DNA of 64,000 bases from positions 89,688 through 153,687 of the forward strand of contig NZ_JBDIWA010000004.1 of NCBI RefSeq assembly GCF_039794105.1, given 5' to 3'. Below the pieces are notes generated by a model, which was not told the DNA's origin, searched no databases, and worked only from the letters and a program-made list of their open reading frames with translations. Positions 52,729 to 61,038 of this stretch are shown one piece after another. Within the stretch, counting starts at the first letter, position 1; each line of letters opens with the position of its first letter. A program made the translations under genes and the position numbers. Origin of the DNA: Kuenenia sp039794105. GTDB lineage: Bacteria > Planctomycetota > Brocadiia > Brocadiales > Brocadiaceae.

Positions 52729-53608
52729 ATTCTTTTATCTCCTCTTCTTCAATGACTGCCATGATATAACGTCCATAATCATTTTTTAACATATCAAGGG
52801 CAAGCGCTTTTAATTGCGCCCGGTCAATGTATCCCAACCGGTATGCGAGTTCTTCGATACAGGCGATTTTTATTCCCTGCCGTTCCTGTATTGCCTGGAC
52901 ATAGCTGGACGCCTGTTGGAGTGATTCATGCGTGCCGGTGTCAAGCCATGCGAACCCCCGCCCTAAAAGTTCTACACAAAGATCGCCTCTTTTTAAATAG
53001 GTTACATTCACATCCGTTATCTCCAGTTCTCCTCTGGCGGAAGGTTTAAGATCTTCAGCAATCTTAATTACATCGTTGTCGTAAAAGTATATGCCGGGGA
53101 TAGCGTATTTCGATTTAGGTTTTTTGGGTTTTTCTTCGATACTGATAACTCTTCCGCCCTGGCCGAATTCCACAACGCCGTATCGTTCAGGGTCATTAAC
53201 GTGATACCCGAAGATTAATCCACCCTTTTTGATTTGAGTGGCGTTTTTTAATATTTCGCGAAGCCCGTGGCCGTAGAAAATATTGTCCCCCAAAATAAGG
53301 GCGACAGTGTCTTTACCGATAAAGGATTTCCCGATAATGAAGGCTTGCGCCAAACCTTCCGGGGCGGGTTGCTCTGCATAACAAATCGAAATGTTTAATT
53401 GTGAACCGTCGCCGAGCAATTCTTTAAATTGTGGCAGGTCTCTTGGGGTAGAGATGATGAGTATTTCCCTTATTCCCGCCAACAATAGCGCCGACAAGGG
53501 ATAATAAATCAACGGTTTATCGAAAACGGGTAAAAGCTGTTTGCTTACCACCCTTGTGATGGGATAAAGCCGCGTGCCTGAGCCGCCGGCGAGGATTATG
53601 CCTTTCAT
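52718..53608 (-). CDS. rfbA: Glucose-1-phosphate thymidylyltransferase
   Basis: A 296-residue nucleotidyltransferase. Motifs are KGIILAGGSGTRLYPITRVV, SKQLLPVFDKPLIYYPLS, GDNIFYGHGLREIL, and FAWLDTGTHESLQQAS. It makes dTDP-glucose. rfbB is absent here, while rfbD is at 31298. Confidence 0.96.
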   Translation of the reverse strand: MKGIILAGGSGTRLYPITRVVSKQLLPVFDKPLIYYPLSALLLAGIREILIISTPRDLPQFKELLGDGSQLNISICYAEQPAPEGLAQAFIIGKSFIGKDTVALILGDNIFYGHGLREILKNATQIKKGGLIFGYHVNDPERYGVVEFGQGGRVISIEEKPKKPKSKYAIPGIYFYDNDVIKIAEDLKPSARGELEITDVNVTYLKRGDLCVELLGRGFAWLDTGTHESLQQASSYVQAIQERQGIKIACIEELAYRLGYIDRAQLKALALDMLKNDYGRYIMAVIEEEEIKEYAL

Positions 53609-53909
53609 GGTGTTTAATCTTTGGTAAATAATGAATCTAATGGGCGCATGTTTACGTTATATGTTTATTTTACTAAGGGGGTTTATCAAAAAGCGAAAAG
53701 AAGGACGTCGTCCTTCGGGCAAACGTAGTTTCCGAATTGTAACAGGGGATTCAATGATTCATCAAGCATTTTATCTGCGGGCAGGTTATTTAATTTAATG
53801 ATCAATGTGTTTTTTGTTCCCTCTTTCCTTAGAAGCCAAAAAAACCTATAATAAGAACAATAATTTATTATCGCATGAACATAATACCTTTTAAAAAAAG
53901 AGATTGAAC
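53609..53909. other. Intergenic region between rfbA and the HNH gene
   Basis: About 300 A/T-rich bases between divergent genes; probably both promoters. I saw no gene, tRNA or repeat copy in it. Confidence 0.4.
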
Positions 53910-54230
53910 ATGTCTGACTGGATTCATATTGATAAAGATCCAAAACATATTGCCAGGGAAAAACTGAAGGCGCAGGAGATGCGAAAAACGCAATGGTGGC
54001 TAAACAAAATATCGCGGGGAATATGTCATTATTGCCAGAAAACATTCTCCCCCGATAAGCTTACTATGGACCATGTAGTGCCGCTTTCAAGGGGTGGTAG
54101 AAGCACAAAGGGGAATATCGTCCCGTGTTGTAAGGAATGTAATAATAAGAAAAAGTACTTAACACCGGCTGAAATTGTATTGAATAAATTGAAACAACAG
54201 AATGCCTCACCGCAAGGGGATATGGCATAG
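53910..54230 (+). CDS. HNH endonuclease-family protein
   Basis: A 106-residue protein. CHYCQ and CKECNN form the zinc-binding Cys pairs, with the HNH core LTMDHVVPLSRGGRSTKGN. ATG at 53910 is preferred over TTG at 53904. It is a stand-alone nuclease, as in mobile elements and some repair systems. Role unknown. Next to repeat module C copy 4. Confidence 0.82.
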   Translation: MSDWIHIDKDPKHIAREKLKAQEMRKTQWWLNKISRGICHYCQKTFSPDKLTMDHVVPLSRGGRSTKGNIVPCCKECNNKKKYLTPAEIVLNKLKQQNASPQGDMA

Positions 54231-54249
54231 CCAGAAACAAACAAGGAAA

Positions 54250-54312
54250 CAGTCTCCAATCCTCAGTCCTCAATCTGCAATTTGCCGACTGTAGATTGCC
54301 GATTGCCGACTG
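54250..54312. repeat. Dispersed repeat module C, copy 4
   Basis: CAGTCTCCAATCCTCAGTCC followed by CAATCTGCAATTTGCCGACT and GTAGATTGCCGATTGCCGACTG. The same orientation as copies at 38527 and 44657. It lies upstream of the U32 peptidase gene. Confidence 0.65.
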
Positions 54313-54416
54313 CTACAGAGTCCACAATGTACTTTCATGTCTGAATTTTGCAATGTGGCAAAGCCTTCTGTTTATTGAGAATTTTCAAAAAACTACCTTA
54401 TTACGTATATTGTCAG

Positions 54417-57131
54417 ATGCTGACGCCAAACGTTTACTCCCAACAAAAAAAACCGGAATTGCTCTCCCCTGCCGGTGATATGGAATGTTTTTTTGCCGCC
54501 GTTGAAAATGGCGCTGACGCCATTTATGTTGGCTTAAAAGACTTCAGCGCCCGTGCAAGCGCGGGCAATTTTTCCATCGACGACGTCAGCAAGGCCATTG
54601 CCTACGCCCGCAAAATGTCCGTCAGGGTCTACGTCGCCATTAATACCCTGATTAAAACCCACGAATTGGAAAAGGTCGTGGAATATCTTATCGCACTTGA
54701 TGAATTACGGCCAGATGCTTTGATTATTCAGGATTTGGGGCTTCTTTTCCTCATACAATCTCAATTCCCTCAATTTACCCTTCACGCCAGTACGCAAATG
54801 ACTATTCATAATCTTGCCGGGGTAAAACAGATGGAAAGAATGGGGTTTAAGCGAGTCGTCTTGTCCAGAGAATTGTCGGAGGATGAGATTAAAAATATTG
54901 CACTAAATTCCAACATGGAGATTGAGGTATTTGTCCATGGGGCATTGTGTTATTCCTATTCAGGGTTATGTTTATTTAGCAGTGTAATGGGCGGACGGAG
55001 CGGGAACCGGGGCCGTTGCGCACAGCCATGCAGGATGTATTATAAATCCCCGCAGGGTGAAGGCGGGTATCTTTTTTCTATGAAAGACCTCCGTACTCTA
55101 ACCCATGTAAACAGGTTAATGGCGGCAGGGATTCGCTCATTTAAGATTGAAGGCCGCATGAAATCGGCTGAATACGTTGCCGCAACGACGCATGTCTATC
55201 GTCAGGCAATTGATGGCACGCTTGAAGATATGGACAACGCCATTCATCTCATGAATACCGTATTTAGCCGGGAAACAACTCACTCATACCTGTTTGAAGA
55301 AACGTATCAACAAGGTAAAAAAAATAGCAATAACAAATATGCACCACGCCCGGAAAATGCCCCTCCCTTATCTCCTCCTTCGCAAGGAGGGGAGGTTATA
55401 AAATCCCCAAAATTCGTACAGGATATTGAACGATTCTCCAATAATAAACAAGTCAAGGCTTCAGACGTGATCAATCCATTCTATCCTGCAAATATAGGCG
55501 CTTATGCGGGTGAGGTAATAAAACAGGGAAAGGGTTGCATTACCGTTCGGGCAGATGCTGAAATCGGTGTAAGGGATTTATTACAGGTATTTGATAATGG
55601 TGCAAAGGAACCCGCCTTGTTACCTGTAAGGAATATCAGGGTCAATGGGAAGAGGGTGTTTGGTATAAAGGCAGGTGATATTGCCATGATCGACACAGAA
55701 CGGCAATATCAACCTGGGGCAGGGGCAAGGCTGTACTTGCTCTCTTCGCAAAAGACCAAAGAATATTTTGCGCCAAAAGTACCGAAAAAATCAGAGGCTT
55801 CCAGGACGCCCGTGGATTTGGAAATCAAAATAAAGCCTGACTGCATAGGCATAAAGGGCACGACAAGGTATTTCTCGTTTCCCATGAATTTTTCGGTAAA
55901 ACTGGAAAAGGGCATTCACAGGACAACGGAAAGGGAACAGGTAAAGGAGTGTTTTTCCCGCCTGGGCGAGACGCCCTTTGAGCTGAAAGATATTCATACG
56001 GAAATTTGCGGTGAATTATTTGTTCCGCTCAGCGTGTTAAATGAAATCCGAAGGGAGTATTTCCGCATATTTTGTGAAGAATGGCACAAGGACAGGGATC
56101 GCAGGTGTGAAAGCATAAAGAAGTGGGTGAAGGGGGCGTGGCATGAATTTACTCATCCGGTGTGCGGGAATCTCGGCAGGCTACAGAAGGGGTTGCCGGT
56201 GATGAATGTGAGGAATAATGTAGCGGCGAAAGATGTTTCTGCCGGAGGAATAAGGCTATCTCTGAAGGTTGATAAACCAGACTATTTGAACTACATACCA
56301 CTGGAGACGGTTCACAAGATATATATTGTCCTTACAGATGAAACGATCGGGGATCTCCTGACGCAGCAAAGCAACAATCAAACATCCCTTAACAAAAGGG
56401 GATTAAGTGCGTTGTTATCCTCTTATGTAGAAAATAATGAAAATATCTCTCCGTCGAAAGGAAGAGACAAGGTTATTTTCTCATTACCCGCCATTATGAG
56501 GGATACTGGGATCGGATACATGACTTACGGGTATTGTAAGAAGGCCGTACAGAAGTTGATCTCACAGGGGTTTAGGCAATTCCATATCTCCAATGCCGGA
56601 GCAATTGAGTTGTTTGAAGACGCAGAGGCACAATTGTATGCCGATTACCCTTTCTATTGCCTGAATCCGCTTTCTGCAATGAAACTGTGGGAGTGGGGAT
56701 TCTGCAGATATACGCTCTCTCCGGAAGATGACAAAGAGAATCTGGGAAATCTGTTTTCTCCCCATGCGGAGTTGATTATTTATCAGGATACCCCGCTCTT
56801 TACCTCAGAGACCTGCATTTGGGCAAACATGAAAAGGGAGTGTCCGGGAAAGAATCGGTGCGGTTTCAGTCAAATGACACTGGAAAATGAATATGGCGAC
56901 CGCTTTACGGCCATAAATGAGGATTGCAGGACAGTAGTGATTGGACAAAAACCATTTTCCCTTATTCAGTACATTCCAAAACTTATTGATGGAGGTCAAA
57001 GGGACTTCAGGGTTGACTTATGTTATAAGGATTATACGCCTGAAATGGTGCAGGATATATTTTCAAAAATTCAAACCATGGGTAAGGTAAATAATTCCGT
57101 GATGGGAAATTTTGAAAGGGGACTGCTGTAG
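54417..57131 (+). CDS. U32-family peptidase with DUF3656-type C-terminal domain
   Basis: A 904-residue protein starting at 54417 (MLTPNVYSQQKKPELLSP); a start at 54348 is possible but unsupported. The U32 signature is EVFVHGALCYSYSGLCLFSS with CAQPCRMYYK following, and PELLSPAGDMECFFAAVENG is the N-terminal motif. Members act on collagen-like proteins or in rRNA hydroxylation (RlhA type). Two segments look like in-frame repeat insertions: about 55365-55413 (encoding APPLSPPSQGGEVIKSP) and about 56378-56410 (encoding TSLNKRGLSALL). Length is at the upper end for the family for this reason. Confidence 0.85.
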   Translation: MLTPNVYSQQKKPELLSPAGDMECFFAAVENGADAIYVGLKDFSARASAGNFSIDDVSKAIAYARKMSVRVYVAINTLIKTHELEKVVEYLIALDELRPDALIIQDLGLLFLIQSQFPQFTLHASTQMTIHNLAGVKQMERMGFKRVVLSRELSEDEIKNIALNSNMEIEVFVHGALCYSYSGLCLFSSVMGGRSGNRGRCAQPCRMYYKSPQGEGGYLFSMKDLRTLTHVNRLMAAGIRSFKIEGRMKSAEYVAATTHVYRQAIDGTLEDMDNAIHLMNTVFSRETTHSYLFEETYQQGKKNSNNKYAPRPENAPPLSPPSQGGEVIKSPKFVQDIERFSNNKQVKASDVINPFYPANIGAYAGEVIKQGKGCITVRADAEIGVRDLLQVFDNGAKEPALLPVRNIRVNGKRVFGIKAGDIAMIDTERQYQPGAGARLYLLSSQKTKEYFAPKVPKKSEASRTPVDLEIKIKPDCIGIKGTTRYFSFPMNFSVKLEKGIHRTTEREQVKECFSRLGETPFELKDIHTEICGELFVPLSVLNEIRREYFRIFCEEWHKDRDRRCESIKKWVKGAWHEFTHPVCGNLGRLQKGLPVMNVRNNVAAKDVSAGGIRLSLKVDKPDYLNYIPLETVHKIYIVLTDETIGDLLTQQSNNQTSLNKRGLSALLSSYVENNENISPSKGRDKVIFSLPAIMRDTGIGYMTYGYCKKAVQKLISQGFRQFHISNAGAIELFEDAEAQLYADYPFYCLNPLSAMKLWEWGFCRYTLSPEDDKENLGNLFSPHAELIIYQDTPLFTSETCIWANMKRECPGKNRCGFSQMTLENEYGDRFTAINEDCRTVVIGQKPFSLIQYIPKLIDGGQRDFRVDLCYKDYTPEMVQDIFSKIQTMGKVNNSVMGNFERGLL

Positions 57132-57445
57132 CATTCAGGCTGCCAGGCCGACCCCCGACTTCTTGGCAAAATATTTAAAGGTGAAATACGAAACGCTAAA
57201 TTTCAATCCTCCCCCCTACCCCCTCCAAAGGGGGAGAATGTCCCTCGCTGGCGGGAGTGCAGGGGGTGGTTGTCCCCCTTTGGAGGGGGGTAAGGGGGGA
57301 GGATTTTGGAATTTGTTTCGGATTTCGTACTTCGAGTTTCGTATTTTTTATTTCTCGCTTGTTTGGTCATGGCTATGCCAGTTTAGGAATTTCTATTGCG
57401 CTTATGGGGTTTCACCCATGGCTATATGCTTTCTGTCCTTCAGGT
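57132..57445. repeat. Mosaic repeat region with long G/C-rich inverted repeat
   Basis: Arms at about 57205-57234 and 57272-57304 are near-perfect reverse complements, built on CCCCCCTACCCCCTCCAAAG and CCCCCTTTGGAGGGGGGTAA. Flanks include TTGGCAAAATATTTAAAGG, ACGAAACGC and TCGTACTTCGAGTTTCGTAT units, matching 26815-26841 in reverse. It would fold into a strong hairpin and may terminate both convergent genes. Confidence 0.75.
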
Positions 57446-58576
57446 CTATGGTATTTCCCCTATCCAGCCAATCCCCTTCTGTCTTAGAATCCTGACGCCG
57501 TCGCCCGATGATTTTAAACCGGCCGATTCCATATCAGAGTCAACCATAATTTGAGCAAGCTCGTGAAATGTAACCCTCGGCGCCCAGTTTAATTTTTTTT
57601 TTGCCTTCGTTATATCGGCGCATAAAAAGTCTACTTCTGTAGGTCTGAAGTATCTGGGATCGATTTCAACAAGGACGTCGCCGGTTTTCAGGGAGGAGGT
57701 TGAGGATAAGGCGGAGGTTAAGGAGTGAACGACGCCTTTTTCTTCGGCGCCTTTTCCCTTCCATTCCAACTCAACCCCGGCAAGTTTGAAGGCAATTTCG
57801 ACAAATTCTCTTACCGAGTGGCTTTCGCCGGTACCTATCACATAATCATCCGGTCTCTCCTGTTGAAGTATTAACCATTGGCACACTACATATTCCGGGG
57901 CAAAACCCCAGTCCCTTCTTGCCGACAAATTACCCAAATACAATCTCTTTTGCTTTCCGGCAACGATGTTTGCCACTGCCCGCGTTATCTTTCTTGTTAC
58001 AAAAGTCTCGCCTCTTCTGGGTGATTCGTGGTTAAAGAGGATTCCATTACAGGCAAACATATTGTATCCTTCCCTATAGTTAACTGTCATCCAGTAGGCA
58101 TAGACCTTGGCTGCAGCATAGGGGCTTCTTGGCCTGAAATGTGTTTCCTCATTTTGAGGCGGAAGGGCGTCTCCGAACATCTCGCTACTACTTGCCTGAT
58201 ACACTTTGGTTTTAATGCCGCTTCTCCTTACTGCCTCTAACAACCTTGTTGCGCCCAAGCCACTAATATCCCCCGTAGATTCAGGCATATCAAAGCTAAC
58301 GCGTACATGGCTTTGCGCTGCCAGGTGATATACTTCATCAGGCTGGATATTATAGATGAGGTTTGTTATTTGTCCCGAATCGGAAAGGTCTCCGTAATGC
58401 AAAAAAAGCCGTGCATCTGGGTCATGGGGGTCCCGGTAGAGGTGATCAATCCTGCCTGTGTTAAAAGTACTGGACCTGCGAATAAGTCCGTGAGTTTCAT
58501 AGCCCCTGGAAAGGAGAAATTCAGCAAGATAGGAGCCGTCTTGCCCGGTAATTCCGGTTATTAAAGCCTTTTTCAT
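57446..58576 (-). CDS. gmd: GDP-mannose 4,6-dehydratase
   Basis: A 376-residue SDR-extended enzyme making GDP-4-keto-6-deoxymannose for fucose or rhamnose-type sugars. Motifs are ITGITGQDGSYLAEFLLSRGYE, LHYGDLSDSGQI, HLAAQSHVRVSFDMP, YAAAKVYAYWM and VDPRYFRPTEVDFL-like IDPRYFRPTEVDFL. A stretch of about a dozen residues, VHSLTSALSSTSS, appears inserted between GAEEKGV and LKTGDVL, where relatives have a short loop. The DNA here (about 57693-57732) is repeat-like. Function should be intact. Confidence 0.93.
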   Translation of the reverse strand: MKKALITGITGQDGSYLAEFLLSRGYETHGLIRRSSTFNTGRIDHLYRDPHDPDARLFLHYGDLSDSGQITNLIYNIQPDEVYHLAAQSHVRVSFDMPESTGDISGLGATRLLEAVRRSGIKTKVYQASSSEMFGDALPPQNEETHFRPRSPYAAAKVYAYWMTVNYREGYNMFACNGILFNHESPRRGETFVTRKITRAVANIVAGKQKRLYLGNLSARRDWGFAPEYVVCQWLILQQERPDDYVIGTGESHSVREFVEIAFKLAGVELEWKGKGAEEKGVVHSLTSALSSTSSLKTGDVLVEIDPRYFRPTEVDFLCADITKAKKKLNWAPRVTFHELAQIMVDSDMESAGLKSSGDGVRILRQKGIGWIGEIP

Positions 58577-58933
58577 AATATTTTCAGATATTTTAAATAG
58601 TAAAAATGTAAGATTAAAATTAAAGTTGTGGTTAAGGTTGAGATAATGCCATTTGTATTACCTTGACTTGCAAGAAGCCCTTACTTATAATTTATTTCAC
58701 TTATGCAACCGCAATGAACAACCTGTACATAAAATACGACTCATTGGTAAAGAGAAACCGTATAAATATTTTTAATGGCATGCCGTTTTTTGCCGCGCAC
58801 CCCGGATTCTGGTTTTTTTTAATCTGTGTAATCGTTCGACTGAGCTCACGACGAAGTCTGTGTAATCTGTGGTTCCCCTTTCGTATTTCTTGCTTTTTTA
58901 TTTCCCCTTAACAGACACTCTCATTTAAAAAAA
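58577..58933. repeat. Intergenic region with module A, copy 3
   Basis: AATCTGTGTAATC at 58821 is interrupted by GTTCGACTGAGCTCACGACG then AAGTCTGTGTAATCTGTGG, and by TCGTATTTCTTGC and TTTTTTATTTCCCC. The interruption looks like a second, nested repeat element in copy 3. No gene is seen in the 357 bases apart from promoter DNA for the next gene. Confidence 0.65.
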
Positions 58934-59431
58934 ATGGATGAACTAAACGCTCCGAATTCACTGCCTGTTTTTGCAAAAAACACGCCGCAAACAATACTAA
59001 AACCAAGGATAGCACAGTATTGGCTGCTGTTCTTTATCTCCGTGCTTTCCTTTTTTTTAAGCTGCCGGTGGCACGGAATCCACTCGACCTTTGGACTTTG
59101 TCTGTTATCATTTGGCAGTATTCTTTTTTGTTATGCAGTGCTCACCATTTGCATTTCAAAATATTATGTTGCCCAAAACGGTTTATTCCTCAGACAAGGG
59201 CCTTTTTCAATCCGTCTTAAAAAAATAGACTATAACGACATTAACAAAATACTCATACACCAGGGCGCTATTCAAAAACGCCTCCGGGTTGGCACTCTCA
59301 AAATTTTCACAAATACCCTTACGTATACGCTGAAAGGCATTAAAAACCCCCATCAAATAAGGGAACTTATTACCCGGGAAAGGGTTTCCTATAATGAAAG
59401 GCGTTCTTTGATGAAAAACATCCTTTCGTAA
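58934..59431 (+). CDS. Membrane protein with bacterial PH-like domain
   Basis: A 165-residue protein. Two membrane helices at about 28-48 and 52-76 are followed by a bPH2-like domain, with SKYYVAQNGLFLRQGPFSIRLKKIDYNDI. Relatives (YdbT/YdbS types) bind membranes. No clear Shine-Dalgarno element. Function unknown. Confidence 0.65.
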   Translation: MDELNAPNSLPVFAKNTPQTILKPRIAQYWLLFFISVLSFFLSCRWHGIHSTFGLCLLSFGSILFCYAVLTICISKYYVAQNGLFLRQGPFSIRLKKIDYNDINKILIHQGAIQKRLRVGTLKIFTNTLTYTLKGIKNPHQIRELITRERVSYNERRSLMKNILS

Positions 59432-59596
59432 GGTAAGGTTAAAAACGCTCGTTCCCACTCAAGCCGGAGCTTGGTAATAAGCGCGAAATATTTTGGATTT
59501 GTTTTGAATTTTATGCTTTGTAATTAGAATTTGTTTCGTCATTTGTCTTTGGTCAATCGTAGGAACACGGAGCACCATGTCCCTACGATTTTTTTT

Positions 59597-59653
59597 AATC
59601 TGTGCAATCTGTGTAATCTGTGGTTCCCGTATTTCTTGCTTTTTTATTTCCCC
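59597..59653. repeat. Dispersed repeat module A, copy 4
   Basis: AATCTGTGCAATCTGTGTAA then TCTGTGGTTCCC, followed by GTATTTCTTGCTTTTTTATT and TCCCC. The same units as copies at 47095 and 58821. It overlaps the last codons of the sugar transferase gene. Confidence 0.7.
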
Positions 59654-61026
59654 TTCCCAAACAGCATAACCCTCACCGTTTTTAACAATACGACACTATC
59701 CAGCAGAAAGGACATGTTTTTTATGTAGTACAGATCGTATTGTAGTTTTTCTTCTGTTTGTTCAATGGTAGACGCATAGGGATATTTCACCTGCGCCCAT
59801 CCGCTTAATCCTGGTTTCACGGCAAGCCGCTGGGAATAAAACGGTATGTTTTTTTCGAATTCTTTTATGAATATTTCCCTTTCCGGACGCGGGCCAACCA
59901 GACTCATATCACCCTTAATCACATTCAACAATTGCGGAACCTCGTCCAGCCGCCATTTTCTCAGAAGCCTTCCCACCTTTGTAATCCTGTGATCATTGTC
60001 CGCAGCATAAACAGCCCCTGTCTGTGATTCTGCATCGGCTACCATCGTCCGGAATTTAATAATGGTAAACCTCCCGGCGTCTTTTCCCATCCGTTCCTGC
60101 GTATAAAAAACACTTCCCCGTGAAGTAGTTTTTATCAAAACGGCAGTTATCGCCATCACAGGCATTAATATGATAAATAATAGTAAGGAAATAACGGCCT
60201 CTAAAACAGGTTTAATAAATTTTCCGTATAATTTTGGCTTGCTGATAACGACATGCAGCATCCACATGTCATTAATATGTTTAAACGGTATCTTGCCGGT
60301 CAGTTGTTCATATATTGTAGGCATATCGATTACGTCCACGCCGTTCCACGAGCAATGGATCAACATTTTAATCAAATCCGCATGTTTTTCATGTGTTATG
60401 GCAGAGATAACAGTATCGATATTCTGCTGCCGAATGACCTTGTTTATAACAGACCGGCCTCCCAAAACTGGTACCCCGCATATTTGCGTGTTTAACTTCT
60501 CCGGATCATCGTCAATAAACCCCGCCACTTTTATTCCCGCTTTTTTTGCCTTTTTAATCTCACCCAAAATTGTGCTTCCCGCCCAGCCGGCGCCTATAAT
60601 AAGCGCCCTCCTGTTAAAAAGCGGCTGCTCTATTATATAGCTGTATAGCATTCTCCAGCCCGTTATAAAGACAATAATGAGCGCTCCATTGATGAAGAAA
60701 ACGCCCCTTCCTATCTTCAATGACCCGTTTATGTAAAATATAAACGTCGTTATAACAAAGGCTACCGCCGTTGCGAAAAGGATAGAGATGACAATGCCGA
60801 TAGATTTGTAGTCCTTACGGGTATCGTATAGATCCGCAAAGGAGAATATTGTTATAAGAACAATGCCGTAAACCGCAAACGACAGTGGATTTCCTTTTAC
60901 GTAACTTAGCCCGCCGTTAACGCCCAGGCGAACGATTGCAGATAACACTATTGCAAGGTTTACGATGCAGATATCTCCCAGCACCAGCGCTATTTTTCTC
61001 TTGGAAACCGGATAATGAATTTTCAT
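59644..61026 (-). CDS. Undecaprenyl-phosphate sugar phosphotransferase
   Basis: A 460-residue polyprenyl-phosphate hexose-1-P transferase (WcaJ/CpsE-type). The N-terminal part has four to five membrane helices and a nucleotide-binding-like domain (ALIIGAGWAGSTILGEI). The catalytic C-terminal domain has RGSVFYTQERMGKDAGRF, FRTMVADAE, LDEVPQLLNVIKGDMSLVGPRPER and KPGLSGWAQVKYPYA. Initiates repeat-unit synthesis of exopolysaccharide. The stop lies inside a module A repeat. Confidence 0.93.
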   Translation of the reverse strand: MKIHYPVSKRKIALVLGDICIVNLAIVLSAIVRLGVNGGLSYVKGNPLSFAVYGIVLITIFSFADLYDTRKDYKSIGIVISILFATAVAFVITTFIFYINGSLKIGRGVFFINGALIIVFITGWRMLYSYIIEQPLFNRRALIIGAGWAGSTILGEIKKAKKAGIKVAGFIDDDPEKLNTQICGVPVLGGRSVINKVIRQQNIDTVISAITHEKHADLIKMLIHCSWNGVDVIDMPTIYEQLTGKIPFKHINDMWMLHVVISKPKLYGKFIKPVLEAVISLLLFIILMPVMAITAVLIKTTSRGSVFYTQERMGKDAGRFTIIKFRTMVADAESQTGAVYAADNDHRITKVGRLLRKWRLDEVPQLLNVIKGDMSLVGPRPEREIFIKEFEKNIPFYSQRLAVKPGLSGWAQVKYPYASTIEQTEEKLQYDLYYIKNMSFLLDSVVLLKTVRVMLFGKGK

Positions 61027-61038
61027 TGTTCTCTCTCT

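Noticed and set aside
57112..57495. 127-residue frame after the U32 gene
   Set aside because: It is translated from the repeat region (poly-Gly, Pro-rich words); no gene.
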